From positions 6,827,001-6,891,000 of the forward strand of contig NZ_CP104467.1 of assembly GCF_025369935.1 (NCBI RefSeq): DNA of 64,000 nucleotides. Reading direction: 5' to 3'. The stretch's first letter is position 1; every line of letters begins with the position of its first letter. The position numbers and the translations under genes were made by a program. The notes below the pieces were generated by a model, which was not told the origin of the DNA, did not search any database, and worked only from the letters and a program-made list of their open reading frames with translations. Origin of the DNA: Paenibacillus andongensis. GTDB taxonomy: Bacteria; Bacillota; Bacilli; Paenibacillales; NBRC-103111. Shown here piece by piece: positions 53,249-62,255 of the stretch.

Positions 53249-54913
53249 TTGGAGATCCAGCCGGTCAAAACCCTTGAAAAAGTGCTAAAGCCTGTCGTTG
53301 CACCATTCATTGGGCAAATCATGAAAGCCATAGGAACGGTCGGAAGGCTGCCCAAACTAGCGATCATTAAGTTTCAACAGATTCTTAGGGTCATGCTGCA
53401 GACGCGCGAAACGTCGCTGAAAAATTACGTTTTGATCGGCTCCTATTATGTCTCCAAAAGATTGCTTCTTTTCCTCACGTTGTTCCTACTCGTTTTGATC
53501 TTTTTTATCTTCATCCGCCCTCCTGCGATCGTGAATAAGTGGTTGAATCGCGTTCCTGTTCTTCAGCAGGATACTCCTAAACTGACGAGCTTTTCAGGCA
53601 ATGGCAACGTCGTGGGTGCCCAAAAGGATTCTCTCTATGTAGGAGATCTGGTTGACGGCAAATATGCCGGAAAAGGCAAACTATTCCACAGCAATGGCAA
53701 GCCCGCTTATGAAGGTGATTTTGAAAAGGGGCAAAAGTCAGGCAACGGCTCCCTTTATGACGAAAACGGCAACCTGCAATATAAAGGGGCCTTTGCCGGA
53801 GATGCCTTTAACGGGGCGGGAACCCAATACGACTCCCAGCAAAAAGTGCAATATATCGGCGAATTTCAAAATGGAAAATACGGCGGGGCTGGGAAATTGT
53901 TCGCGCCAAGCGGAGATCTTTTGTATGAAGGCTTGTTTAACGGCGGCCTTTATAATGGGGCCGGCAAGCTGTTCTCATCAGGCGGAATCGCCCAGTATGA
54001 GGGTGAATTTGCTGCCGGTCAATATAACGGAGCTGGTAAGCTTTTTGATGCGAAGGGCCACCTCATCTATGAAGGCGGCTTTAAGAACGGCAGCTATTCC
54101 GGAGATGGCACCGAGTTTTATTCGAATGGACTGATCAAATATAAAGGCCAATTCCTCGCCGGCGCGTATGGCGGTGAAGGCACCGCCTTCGATGAGAAGG
54201 GCGTGCCGCGCTTCAAAGGCACGTTCCAGAGCGGCGTCCTTAGCGGCGCCGGGGAAGCATATGACGAGTTAGGCAAACTCGTCTACAAGGGCGATTTCAA
54301 GGCCGGCGTCTATGACGGCCTTGGCACGTTGTTTGACGCAGACGGTGCGCCGCTGCTGCGGAGCTTTTTTGCAGGCGGCCAGGCCAGCCTGCAGAGCTTC
54401 ATCGGTTTGTCCAGCAAGAAAGTCGAAGACTTGCTGGGCAAACCGGCCGAGGTGACGCTGCAGGATGCCAGCGTCATGCTCGCGGGCCAGGAGGCGCCAG
54501 CGGCCGCCTCCGCAGAGACGGCGGCTGCGGGCGACGCCGCCGCGGGAGCTCCGGCCGCGGGCGCTGGCGCGGCCGATCCGGCTTCAGCAGCAGGCGTTAA
54601 GCTGCTGATGAACTATCCGGCCTACCAGATGTCGCTGCTGGTAGAGCCGTCCAAGGGCAACCCGAAGGAGGCCGTTGTCACCTCCCTCAGCATTTGGGGC
54701 TCGAAGCCTTTGGCGCTGCTGCAGCCAGCCATCGAGACCATCAAAAAGCGCGGAGAACCCAACGATGCCGGCTACATCGTCATGGAACTTCAGGTAGGTG
54801 CCGGGGCTGGTACCTACACGAACAGCTACTATAAAGGTGATTTCATCTTCACCTTTACGCATTTCAACAAAACCAAAGAAGCTCACCTGCTTCAGGTCAG
54901 CTCTACCAAATAA
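53249..54913 (+). CDS. Membrane-anchored MORN-repeat protein
   Basis: 554 residues. An amphipathic N-terminus, one transmembrane helix (about 74-92) and then ten consecutive 24-residue MORN/YwqK-type repeats (about 130-370; consensus YxGxFxxGxYxGxGxLFxxxGxxx) are followed by an Ala/Pro/Gly-rich linker (about 408-450) and a C-terminal beta-rich domain. Starts with TTG at 53249 (AGGAG nine bases upstream). MORN repeats often mediate membrane association or scaffolding. The pairing with a PAAR-like protein suggests it may anchor or assemble a spike-bearing complex; this is inference. Confidence 0.82.
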   Translation: MEIQPVKTLEKVLKPVVAPFIGQIMKAIGTVGRLPKLAIIKFQQILRVMLQTRETSLKNYVLIGSYYVSKRLLLFLTLFLLVLIFFIFIRPPAIVNKWLNRVPVLQQDTPKLTSFSGNGNVVGAQKDSLYVGDLVDGKYAGKGKLFHSNGKPAYEGDFEKGQKSGNGSLYDENGNLQYKGAFAGDAFNGAGTQYDSQQKVQYIGEFQNGKYGGAGKLFAPSGDLLYEGLFNGGLYNGAGKLFSSGGIAQYEGEFAAGQYNGAGKLFDAKGHLIYEGGFKNGSYSGDGTEFYSNGLIKYKGQFLAGAYGGEGTAFDEKGVPRFKGTFQSGVLSGAGEAYDELGKLVYKGDFKAGVYDGLGTLFDADGAPLLRSFFAGGQASLQSFIGLSSKKVEDLLGKPAEVTLQDASVMLAGQEAPAAASAETAAAGDAAAGAPAAGAGAADPASAAGVKLLMNYPAYQMSLLVEPSKGNPKEAVVTSLSIWGSKPLALLQPAIETIKKRGEPNDAGYIVMELQVGAGAGTYTNSYYKGDFIFTFTHFNKTKEAHLLQVSSTK

Positions 54914-54916
54914 GAG

Positions 54917-55065
54917 GCGCCGCCTCGAGTCCTTCATGTACTAGTGAGTTCTTTTTAGACACGTCGCTGCTTCTAATCCTTCACGTAGTTCTTTTTACAG
55001 GCGTCACTGCCTCAGTACTTCACGTAGTTCTTTTTACACGCGTCTGCCTCGAGTCCTTCACTTGC
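54917..55065. repeat. Tandem non-coding repeat of about 40 bp
   Basis: Three to four imperfect units of the form CGTCnCTGCCTCnAGTCCTTCACGTAGTTCTTTTTACACG start at about 54917, 54963, 55002 and 55042. Located directly after the MORN gene; no ORF. Confidence 0.7.
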
Positions 55066-55134
55066 TAATGGGCACATTTTAACATACGGGAAGGACAGCT
55101 AGACATAAAATTCCGACCTGACATTCATGTTCTC

Positions 55135-55330
55135 CGCCCTTTAACGGAACGTCGTTCCGCTATTTGGGTGAAAAAGGTCGAAATCCAAAGCAAACGGAAC
55201 GACGATGCGCTATTTCGTTATATTTGCCACCGAATCGCATTTATTGAGCAAATAAGGCCCTCACGTTCCGCCATTTTCATTTTTAACACTTATTTCCTAA
55301 ACTAGAGGCTCCTCGTTCCTCTAAATCAGT
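55135..55330. repeat. Degenerate CGGAACG-type intergenic repeats
   Basis: AACGGAACGTCGTTCCGCTATTT (perfect CGGAACG-T-CGTTCCG dyad at 55145-55159) and AACGGAACGACGATGCGCTATTT (about 55193) form a direct repeat with 4 differences. Further decayed copies CTCACGTTCCGCC (about 55261) and CTCCTCGTTCCTC (about 55309) follow. The 54914-55489 interval has no supported gene besides these repeats and a terminator. Confidence 0.5.
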
Positions 55331-55444
55331 TATAACCAGGTAACTCTTCGCCTTTCTCACTTCTCAGCGGCGAAAAGAGCTTCGTCATTACTCTATTACG
55401 GTTCTAGCAGTTCCATTGGCGGTACTTACAGGACCTAACCAAAA

Positions 55445-55480
55445 CAAAACCGTCCGAGACTATGTCTCGAACGGTTTTTC
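55445..55480. terminator. Bidirectional hairpin terminator
   Basis: ACCGTCCGAGAC/GTCTCGAACGGT stem with a TAT loop, T5 on the plus side and a T-rich tail on the minus side; ends the rarD-like gene. Confidence 0.75.
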
Positions 55481-55489
55481 TATCTACGC

Positions 55490-56371
55490 CTACTTCGCTA
55501 CAGCGGTCCTCGCTACTCGCATCGACGCGAAGGCGTAAACGATCAACGCCGTCCAAATCAAGGAGAAACTGATGAAAAGCACGGGAGAGAACTTCTCTTT
55601 AAATACGAACACGCTTAACAGCAGCGTAATGGACGGACCAATATACTGAATGAATCCCAGCATGGAAAGTGGCAGCCGAGCAGCTGCTTTAGTAAACCAT
55701 AGCAGAGGCAAAGCGGTTGCCACACCTGACAATAATAGCAGCGCTAAAGAGACAGGCGGTAATGCCCATGCGGCATCATGATGCGCAAAGTGTAAGTAGG
55801 CAATATACGCGACTGCTATAGGGAAGACAATGACAGTTTCCCCTGCCAACCCGAGCGAGGCATCGTAGGAAACTCTCTTTTTGACAAGACTATACAGCCC
55901 GAAAGAGAACGCTAGTGAGAGAGAAACCCATGGGAATCTGCCATAATCGATGGTTGCCAGCAAAACGCCGGCTCCCGCCAAAGCAACGGCCACCCACTGG
56001 CTGCGGCTTGGTTTTTCGCGTAGAAACAGAACCGCTAGCATGATGTTTATCAACGGGGTAATATAATACCCCAGACTTGTCTCGATAACATGACCGTTAT
56101 TGACAGCCCAAATGAATATCAGCCAATTGGAGCTGATTAAGATGCTGCTGACTCCGATCATAAGCAGCACTTTCCGGTTCGTAACCATCTTACGAAATTC
56201 AGTCCAGCGACTTTTCCCTATCAGTATGAGAACGGCCATAAATACAAATGACCAGATAACACGGTGGGACAATATTTCACCCGCGAGCAGAGACTCAAAA
56301 GACCGCCAATAAATAGGGAGCAAGCCCCATGCCGTATAGGCAAGAATGGCGTACAAAAGCCCTTTTTTCAT
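55490..56371 (-). CDS. rarD: RarD-family EamA transporter
   Basis: 293 residues with ten predicted helices in two EamA halves. It matches RarD (chloramphenicol-sensitive protein) in the opening AYTAWGLLPIYWRS, the LSHRVIWSF segment and the LLWFTKAAARLPLSMLGFIQYIGP motif. Substrate not known; members may export metabolites. I chose the ATG at 56371 after AGAGGA; the longer frame begins with TTG at 56389. Monocistronic, with its own terminator. Confidence 0.88.
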   Translation of the reverse strand: MKKGLLYAILAYTAWGLLPIYWRSFESLLAGEILSHRVIWSFVFMAVLILIGKSRWTEFRKMVTNRKVLLMIGVSSILISSNWLIFIWAVNNGHVIETSLGYYITPLINIMLAVLFLREKPSRSQWVAVALAGAGVLLATIDYGRFPWVSLSLAFSFGLYSLVKKRVSYDASLGLAGETVIVFPIAVAYIAYLHFAHHDAAWALPPVSLALLLLSGVATALPLLWFTKAAARLPLSMLGFIQYIGPSITLLLSVFVFKEKFSPVLFISFSLIWTALIVYAFASMRVARTAVAK

Positions 56372-56603
56372 ATAAAATCCTCTTTTCAATTTCTAGTAAC
56401 ACATTCTATGAATCTAGCAATTTGTCCGGTGGTTAATTCGTGAATGAAGAAACTTCTAACGGGGCCATTCAAGGAGGAACGCCCGCGTTTAGATGTAGGT
56501 TGTACTTACTTATGCGGTAATATATCCCCGGTTTACGGGGATTCTAAAGGATCCGGCTACGCGATTGAATGAACTATCCTTGAACGGAGACGTAATCAAT
56601 TGC

Positions 56604-57689
56604 TCAACCCTCATGCCGGTAAAAAAAATTAGGCAGCTTCACTTCATTTGAGTAATGCTGATGAAAAATATGTGTCGTCGCCGGAGATACTGGCGGGATC
56701 AGCCACGACCAATCACCCGTGACATCACGACCGACCTTCTGCTCTTTCTCCTCAAAATTCCTAAATTGCCTCGCCGCCGTATGATGATCCACTATAGCTA
56801 CACCCTGCTGTTGAAACGAATGAAGCACCGCCACATTTAACTCAACAAGTGCTCTATCTTTCCAAAGAGAGGCATCACGCCGAGTATCCAGACCCATGAC
56901 AGATGCTATACGCGGCAGCATGTCATATCTAGCTTCATCTGCGAAGTTTCGCGCCCCGATTTCAGTGCCCATGTACCATCCATTGAATGGCGCAGCGGGG
57001 TAGTGAATCCCTCCAATTTCAAGGTACATATTCGAGACGATCGGTACGGCATACCATTTGAGATGCAAATCATCGAACGCGGCTATATCCGGATGTGTAA
57101 TATCTACTTCCAGGACGAGCTCAGCAGGAATCTCAAACAGCTTCGGTTTCCGGTCTCCCAGTTGAACAACAAGCGGCAGCACATCATAAGGCGTTCCGGC
57201 CCCCTGCCATCCAAGCGATTGGCATAACGCCGTTATTTGAAGAGAAGCTGGGTCACCGAGAATCCCATTGTCATTTTCATAGCCCGCGTAACGGATCAGT
57301 TGGTCATTATGAATAAAGGCTCTCTGAGCCGAATTGTTCGTAGGTGGGAAAATCGTAATCACTGGGCGGATTTTGCCGCCATTGGTTGCCGTTTCTATAT
57401 GACGAAATAGGGCTTCAGCCATCTGTTCTTCGGTTTCTATATAACGAGCATCGTGTACCGTCAGTGTTTCCCAGAACAATCGCCCGATACAACGGTTGCT
57501 GTTGCGCCAAGCCATTTTGGCCCCGTGCTCAAGTTCTTGACGGGTATGTTCGTAGTAACCTTTGTACCTAATGGTTTCGGTAATTTGGGCAAGACGAGCC
57601 TCGATTTCGCCCGAGCTTTGGCCTAGTTCACTATAACATTCCTTGATAAAAGGGATAGCTTTCTCTAGTAATTGATCCTGCACTTTCAT
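56604..57689 (-). CDS. nos: Bacterial nitric oxide synthase oxygenase
   Basis: 361 residues, the length of Bacillus-type NOS oxygenase proteins, which oxidise L-arginine to NO and citrulline using heme and tetrahydrofolate/biopterin. The heme-thiolate cysteine is in AWRNSNRCIGRLFW (near residue 65); WYMGTEIGARNFAD and DRALVELNVAVLHSF are further landmarks. No reductase domain is fused or nearby, as usual for bacterial NOS, which borrows flavodoxin reductants. ATG at 57689 follows GGAG; the open frame extends 18 codons upstream without an SD. Confidence 0.95.
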   Translation of the reverse strand: MKVQDQLLEKAIPFIKECYSELGQSSGEIEARLAQITETIRYKGYYEHTRQELEHGAKMAWRNSNRCIGRLFWETLTVHDARYIETEEQMAEALFRHIETATNGGKIRPVITIFPPTNNSAQRAFIHNDQLIRYAGYENDNGILGDPASLQITALCQSLGWQGAGTPYDVLPLVVQLGDRKPKLFEIPAELVLEVDITHPDIAAFDDLHLKWYAVPIVSNMYLEIGGIHYPAAPFNGWYMGTEIGARNFADEARYDMLPRIASVMGLDTRRDASLWKDRALVELNVAVLHSFQQQGVAIVDHHTAARQFRNFEEKEQKVGRDVTGDWSWLIPPVSPATTHIFHQHYSNEVKLPNFFYRHEG

Positions 57690-57761
57690 AGGTGTGACTC
57701 CAATCCGGTAAAGGGGAGCCCCACAAGCATTTGACGCCTGCAAAGCTCTCCCTATGTTGAG

Positions 57762-58094
57762 TTACAATTGCGCACTAAACTGATCAGGAATGTATACGAT
57801 TTGAGACTTTGCTGCTATGGTTAACTCGCCTTTTTCCTCGGAATAATGAACGGAATCATCGCCTACATAAAACCATAATTTCTTTGTTGGCTCATTCTCA
57901 AACTCCTGAAATAAGAAAACATTGAGTTCCTCTTTCCATTTCAAAAGCTCAGCAATATCTTCCTTCTTCTCTATCTGCACAGTAAAGACCCATTGGTCTC
58001 CAACCTGCTCCAACGTGTAGGGGATCGGATGTTTCCCTGTATCTACGAACGCTCGACCGCCTACTGCATGTTTAATTAAAAAGACTTCCTTCAT
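57762..58094 (-). CDS. Hypothetical 110-residue protein
   Basis: No recognised family. Small, mostly beta, slightly acidic, with no membrane segment and no cysteines. Contains VQIEKKEDIAELLKWKEELNVF and a C-terminal IVYIPDQFSAQL. ATG follows AGGAGGG. It lies between the pirin gene (25 bp upstream) and the NOS gene (72 bp downstream) on the same strand, so it may belong to a redox/NO operon. Confidence 0.7.
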   Translation of the reverse strand: MKEVFLIKHAVGGRAFVDTGKHPIPYTLEQVGDQWVFTVQIEKKEDIAELLKWKEELNVFLFQEFENEPTKKLWFYVGDDSVHYSEEKGELTIAAKSQIVYIPDQFSAQL

Positions 58095-58119
58095 TCGTAT
58101 AGCCCTCCTTCATCATCCA

Positions 58120-58818
58120 TTATGGCAGATCGATTAGCATGAAATGTGTATCCTCTATCGCGCGAATTGCAACCGTTTGTTCCGCTTCCATACGAGCACT
58201 ATCCTTCGTTTCCAAAACAGCATCATTAGCAGATAACTTCCCGCTTATAAGCATTAGAAAAATGCGTCGATTCTCTCCTTGCTTAAACACAAGCTCTTTG
58301 CCTGCTTCCAGCTTGCTTAGGTAAATGCTCATATCCTGATGTATTTTGGCTGCATGCTCTCCTCCCTCAGGCGTAACTACAGGCAGCAGTGCGTTGACCA
58401 ATGCTTCAGGATCATAGGTAACATTCTCAAAGGACGGCTCCAAGCCCCGCTTAGACGGCATGAACCAAAGCTGAAAAAGACTCATCGGTTCCGTATCCGA
58501 CGCATTGTACTCGGCATGGATAACGCCGCTTCCAGCTGACATCCGCTGCACGCCATTCACTCCCGTTACCGCAACATGCCCCAAGCTATCTTCGTGTTTA
58601 ATGGCTCCGCTGAGAACGATGCTGACAATCTCCATGTCGCTATGGGGATGCGGACCGAAGCCCCGACCGGCAGCAATATCATCGTCATTACAAACACGCA
58701 TAACTCCGAAACCTACATTATCCTCATCAAAATAATCGCCGAACGAGAAATTTTTATGGCTCTTTAGCCAGCCCAGATCGGTTGAATTACGCGTATGCGC
58801 AGGGAAAACTTGTATCAC
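58120..58818 (-). CDS. Pirin family protein (YhhW/quercetinase-like)
   Basis: 232-residue bicupin. The N-terminal cupin metal site is visible as GFGPHPHSDMEIVS with a later His-x-Glu pair in GSGVIHAEYN; the second cupin (after about residue 140) has lost metal residues, as usual. Such proteins bind Fe and some oxidise quercetin; the biological role is often unclear. SD GAGGAGG. First of a possible three-gene unit with the 110-residue protein and NOS. Confidence 0.92.
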   Translation of the reverse strand: MIQVFPAHTRNSTDLGWLKSHKNFSFGDYFDEDNVGFGVMRVCNDDDIAAGRGFGPHPHSDMEIVSIVLSGAIKHEDSLGHVAVTGVNGVQRMSAGSGVIHAEYNASDTEPMSLFQLWFMPSKRGLEPSFENVTYDPEALVNALLPVVTPEGGEHAAKIHQDMSIYLSKLEAGKELVFKQGENRRIFLMLISGKLSANDAVLETKDSARMEAEQTVAIRAIEDTHFMLIDLP

Positions 58819-58910
58819 AGCAATCGCCTCCTCTTTAATACGTATAGCTTATCATATATGGACTACCGACTTCCATGTCGGAACGGTGGCGGAAAGATCT
58901 CCCAGACGTC

Positions 58911-58949
58911 AAAAACCCTCATCTCTCATTAACATGAGGTAGAGGGTTT
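58911..58949 (-). terminator. Rho-independent terminator of the arabinan operon
   Basis: Stem AACCCTCTACCTCAT/ATGAGAGATGAGGGTT (imperfect) followed by TTTTTG on the minus strand, 8 bp after the GH43 stop. Confidence 0.8.
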
Positions 58950-58957
58950 AGACTAAT

Positions 58958-59929
58958 TTAACTGTTCTGGGCAGCTAATACGGAGCCAACAAAATCCGGC
59001 GTGCCATCCGCGTGCCACTTCAGTACACGCACAAAGGTGTGCCGATTCGGATCGTAGAGCGGGTCGCCCACAATTTCTTTATAATTTCTCGCGTGGAAAA
59101 CGAAGATATCTTGTGTGCCGTCCTCCGATACGGTGAAACTATTGTGTCCGGGTCCAAAAAGACGAATGCTCTCATCTGTCGTCAGAACAGGCGACGTGGA
59201 TTTCGTCCATGATTGCGGATCCAGCAGATCAGCATCTTCCGAAGCCGTCAGCAGACCCATGCAATAATTGAAGTCTGTTGCGCTAGCTGAGAAGCTGATG
59301 AAGATGCGCCCGTTCCGCTTCAACACCGCGGCTCCTTCATTGACTTTAAAGCCGATGATTTCCCAATCATACTCCGGCGTCGTAATCATGACCTGCTTAC
59401 CGCGAAGCGTCCATGGGCTGCTCATTTCGGAAATATATAGATTGGAATTGCCTGGTATATTCAAATCTTTTTGCGCCCAGACGAGATATCGCTGGCCGCG
59501 ATGCTCGAAAGAAGTTGCATCCAGGGCAAAGCTCTCCCACTCGGTGCGCAGCTGCCCCTTCTCTTCCCATTCCCCTTCAAGCGGATTGGCCGAACTATTT
59601 TCCAATACAAACATGCGATGATCAAAAAGGCCTTCCTTCGTTTCGGTCGTTCTGGCCGCAGCAAAATAGATATACCACTTGCCTGCAACAAAATGCAGCT
59701 CCGGCGCCCAAATATTAGCACTTAACGGACCTTCAGCATACTTGCGCCAAGCTACGACAGGTTGCGCCTCATTCAATCCGGCAATCGTGGCAGAACGCCG
59801 TAGTTCAATACGATCGTATTCCGGAACCGATGCGGTAAAATAATAATATCCATCTGTATGTTTATAGATCCATGGATCAGCACGCTGCTCCAAAAGTGGT
59901 TTGATATAGCCGGTTTCTAAGTTTCCCAT
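58958..59929 (-). CDS. GH43 glycosidase, cytoplasmic (arabinofuranosidase-type)
   Basis: 323 residues, five-bladed-propeller GH43 without a signal peptide. The catalytic base Asp lies in QRADPWIYKHTDG, the pKa-modulating Asp in FALDATSFEHRG and the acid Glu in KVNEGAAVLKRNGR. FGPGHNSFTVSEDG carries the conserved His. Probably an alpha-L-arabinofuranosidase or related exo-enzyme acting on imported arabino-oligosaccharides. SD AAAGGAG. Last gene of the operon, two bases after the larger GH43. Confidence 0.88.
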   Translation of the reverse strand: MGNLETGYIKPLLEQRADPWIYKHTDGYYYFTASVPEYDRIELRRSATIAGLNEAQPVVAWRKYAEGPLSANIWAPELHFVAGKWYIYFAAARTTETKEGLFDHRMFVLENSSANPLEGEWEEKGQLRTEWESFALDATSFEHRGQRYLVWAQKDLNIPGNSNLYISEMSSPWTLRGKQVMITTPEYDWEIIGFKVNEGAAVLKRNGRIFISFSASATDFNYCMGLLTASEDADLLDPQSWTKSTSPVLTTDESIRLFGPGHNSFTVSEDGTQDIFVFHARNYKEIVGDPLYDPNRHTFVRVLKWHADGTPDFVGSVLAAQNS

Positions 59930-59931
59930 CG

Positions 59932-61407
59932 TTATTCTCCTTTGATGCTATCTGCGTATTTTCCCCATATGTTGATGCCTTTTTCGTTCATGCCTGTAAA
60001 TACAAGCGTAGGCTTGTCTTTCTCCCAATCCCATGCAGGCGAGACAAGCACCTTCTCTGTCGTCGGGACACCCTCATTAGTATCCAAAGAAGTCCATTGC
60101 AAGGTGAGCTCGTTTGGTTTTTGAAATGTCCACTTGCCGGAACCATGTGCCGATTCGATCTTTCCATTTGGCTGCAATGTCATTGGTTCAGAACGTTCTG
60201 TTCCCGTCCATGCCATTGGTATCGGCAATCGATCCCAATGTCCTGCAAGCAGCTTCGATGATAGAGACTGTGGCTTCTCTCCCGCATAGCGTTCAGGCGA
60301 AGCAACCGGCCATCCGTCACGTGTCCAAAAAAGCTCGCGAATATGGAGGTAAGACCAATTTTTATCTTTTTCGCCCCGGGCATGGTGAACCATAAACGTC
60401 CGATTGCCATCTTTCAGAATCGAGTTATGGCCAGGCGCGATCCATCCTTCTTTCCCACTAAACGCATAGCTGCCAATCAGCTTATTTCCTACATTCGTCT
60501 GCGGCGAAAACTCCGTATCCGTAAGCTGATGTCCATTGAAATCCTCATAAGGCCCCGTAATTGAGGAAGATCTGCCCACTCTAACACTGTAATCGGATGA
60601 TAAAGAGTCGTAGGATACGAATAAGTAGTACTTTTTCTGATCCGGCTGATAGATGATATACGGCGCCTCGACAGCACCTGCAACTGTTCGGCTGTCTCTT
60701 CGAGCAAGCAGCGTAGGCTGCTCCCCTTGCTTTACTTTGCCGATGTGCTCATCAAGTCTTACAAGATAAATGCCGCCAAAGAAGGATCCATACACTTGCC
60801 AGGGTTTTCCATCTGCATCAAACACTGGATTAGGATCAATCGCGTTCGCCACATCTCCCTTAGCCGTCTTCACGACGACGCCTTGATCCGTCCATGGACC
60901 GGTAATCGATTTGGAGGTTGCTAGTCCAATCATGGACTGATTGCTTCCGAAGGTCGATGCCGCATAGTACAAATAGTAGGTATCTCCCATTTTGAACACG
61001 TCTGGTGCCCATAGATTCGTTGCTCGTGTCCATGATTCGGCTTCCTTCGGTATCCCATCCAGCGCATAGCCTACCCAATCCCATCTGATCAAATCTTTGG
61101 ATCGTCTCACCATGATCCCCGGCCGCAGCGGCTCCTTATTGGCGCCAACCTTTATATCTGTAGAAAACACATAATACGTATCTCCATCTTTATAAATAGA
61201 GGGGTCGTGCGTATTCATCGTGTGCCAGCCTGATTCCGTATTCGTGCTTCCTGTGTCATACATCGGGTACTGAACAGGTTTCTTCGGAAACGCGAGATAG
61301 GCGGTACTTGAATTCCCGAATTGTAGAATGGAAACCCCAACAGCCACAGCTGTAAGCGCGCATCCGAGTGTGAGCATCAGCCTTTTCTTCATCCGCGAGA
61401 CGGCCAT
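59932..61407 (-). CDS. GH43 endo-1,5-alpha-L-arabinanase, exported
   Basis: 491 residues with a hydrophobic signal/anchor (about 7-30). The catalytic Asp is in THDPSIYKDGD, the second Asp in NAIDPNPVFDADG, the Glu in GAVEAPYIIYQPD, and the conserved APGHNSIL loop is present. A C-terminal beta-barrel of about 100 residues (GHWDRLPIPMAWTG to WGKYAD) matches the domain appended to secreted arabinanases. It should cut arabinan outside the cell. The ATG overlaps the permease stop (TAATG). The permease, the enzyme and the intracellular GH43 fit a complete arabinan route. Confidence 0.9.
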   Translation of the reverse strand: MAVSRMKKRLMLTLGCALTAVAVGVSILQFGNSSTAYLAFPKKPVQYPMYDTGSTNTESGWHTMNTHDPSIYKDGDTYYVFSTDIKVGANKEPLRPGIMVRRSKDLIRWDWVGYALDGIPKEAESWTRATNLWAPDVFKMGDTYYLYYAASTFGSNQSMIGLATSKSITGPWTDQGVVVKTAKGDVANAIDPNPVFDADGKPWQVYGSFFGGIYLVRLDEHIGKVKQGEQPTLLARRDSRTVAGAVEAPYIIYQPDQKKYYLFVSYDSLSSDYSVRVGRSSSITGPYEDFNGHQLTDTEFSPQTNVGNKLIGSYAFSGKEGWIAPGHNSILKDGNRTFMVHHARGEKDKNWSYLHIRELFWTRDGWPVASPERYAGEKPQSLSSKLLAGHWDRLPIPMAWTGTERSEPMTLQPNGKIESAHGSGKWTFQKPNELTLQWTSLDTNEGVPTTEKVLVSPAWDWEKDKPTLVFTGMNEKGINIWGKYADSIKGE

Positions 61408-62252
61408 TAACCTTTCACACCGCCAACCGTAAGGCCCGAAACAAAGAATCGTTGGAAGAAGATGAAGACGATCAGGATGGGCACGATCGCAAGCACGGAA
61501 CCGGCAATGAGAATATCGTAGTTATTGCCATAAGGCGTTACAAGACTGGATAAACCAATCGGCAGGGTCAGCTTATCGCCTGTTTTGAGTACAATCAGCG
61601 GCCAAACAAAGCTGTTCCAGCTAGCTAGGGCCTGCAATATCGCCATCGCCCCAAAGGCCGGAGCCATCAATGGCATCATAATTTTGAAAAAGATACCATA
61701 CTCCGAACAGCCGTCAATTCTCCCTGCATCAAGGAAATCCTTGGGCAGCCCGGCAGCATATTGCCGGAAGAAGAAGATCGGCAGCGGTGCAACGACGAAA
61801 GGTAAAATGACACCGCTGTAAGTATCGATCAAGTGGAAAGCAATCATTTGCTTGTAAAGCGGCAGCATAATAATTTCCACAGGCACCATCATGACCAGAA
61901 GCACAAAGAGGAAAATAAGATTCCTTCCGACAAATCGGTACATGGCGAGTCCATAGCCCACCATCGAGGATAAAAGCAGGCAGCAAGCTGTATAAACAAT
62001 GGAGATAACTACGCTGTTCTTATACCAGATCACATACTTCTTCGCGGATGCAGAAAATAGGAAGGCATAGTTATGAAAGGACAATAACTCCGGCTGCAGC
62101 TTCACATTGAGCCCGTAGCGCAGCATCTCCTTGGAAGGCTTAAACGAAGCCAATGTGAGACTATAGAACGGGAATAGCGCCAATGCAGCAAGTACCGCAA
62201 ACAGTAAGAGCAGTAAGGAGGTTTGAAGGAACTTATTTCGTTGTATCTGCAT
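61407..62252 (-). CDS. ABC sugar permease (MalG-like) of the arabinan operon
   Basis: 281 residues, six predicted helices, with an EAA loop DAGRIDGCSEYGIFFKI and the C-terminal FFVSGLTVGGVKG. Second permease of a CUT1 importer; starts 3 bases after its partner and ends overlapping the arabinanase start. Likely imports arabino-oligosaccharides. No ATPase gene is linked. Confidence 0.93.
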   Translation of the reverse strand: MQIQRNKFLQTSLLLLLFAVLAALALFPFYSLTLASFKPSKEMLRYGLNVKLQPELLSFHNYAFLFSASAKKYVIWYKNSVVISIVYTACCLLLSSMVGYGLAMYRFVGRNLIFLFVLLVMMVPVEIIMLPLYKQMIAFHLIDTYSGVILPFVVAPLPIFFFRQYAAGLPKDFLDAGRIDGCSEYGIFFKIMMPLMAPAFGAMAILQALASWNSFVWPLIVLKTGDKLTLPIGLSSLVTPYGNNYDILIAGSVLAIVPILIVFIFFQRFFVSGLTVGGVKG

Positions 62253-62255
62253 GTC

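Noticed and set aside
37061..54913. Treating the island as a complete contractile injection or type VI system
   Set aside because: No sheath, tube, baseplate, VgrG or AAA ATPase gene was found in the window.
56520..56545. ATCCCCG/CGGGGAT hairpin downstream of the NOS gene as terminator
   Set aside because: No T-run follows on either strand.
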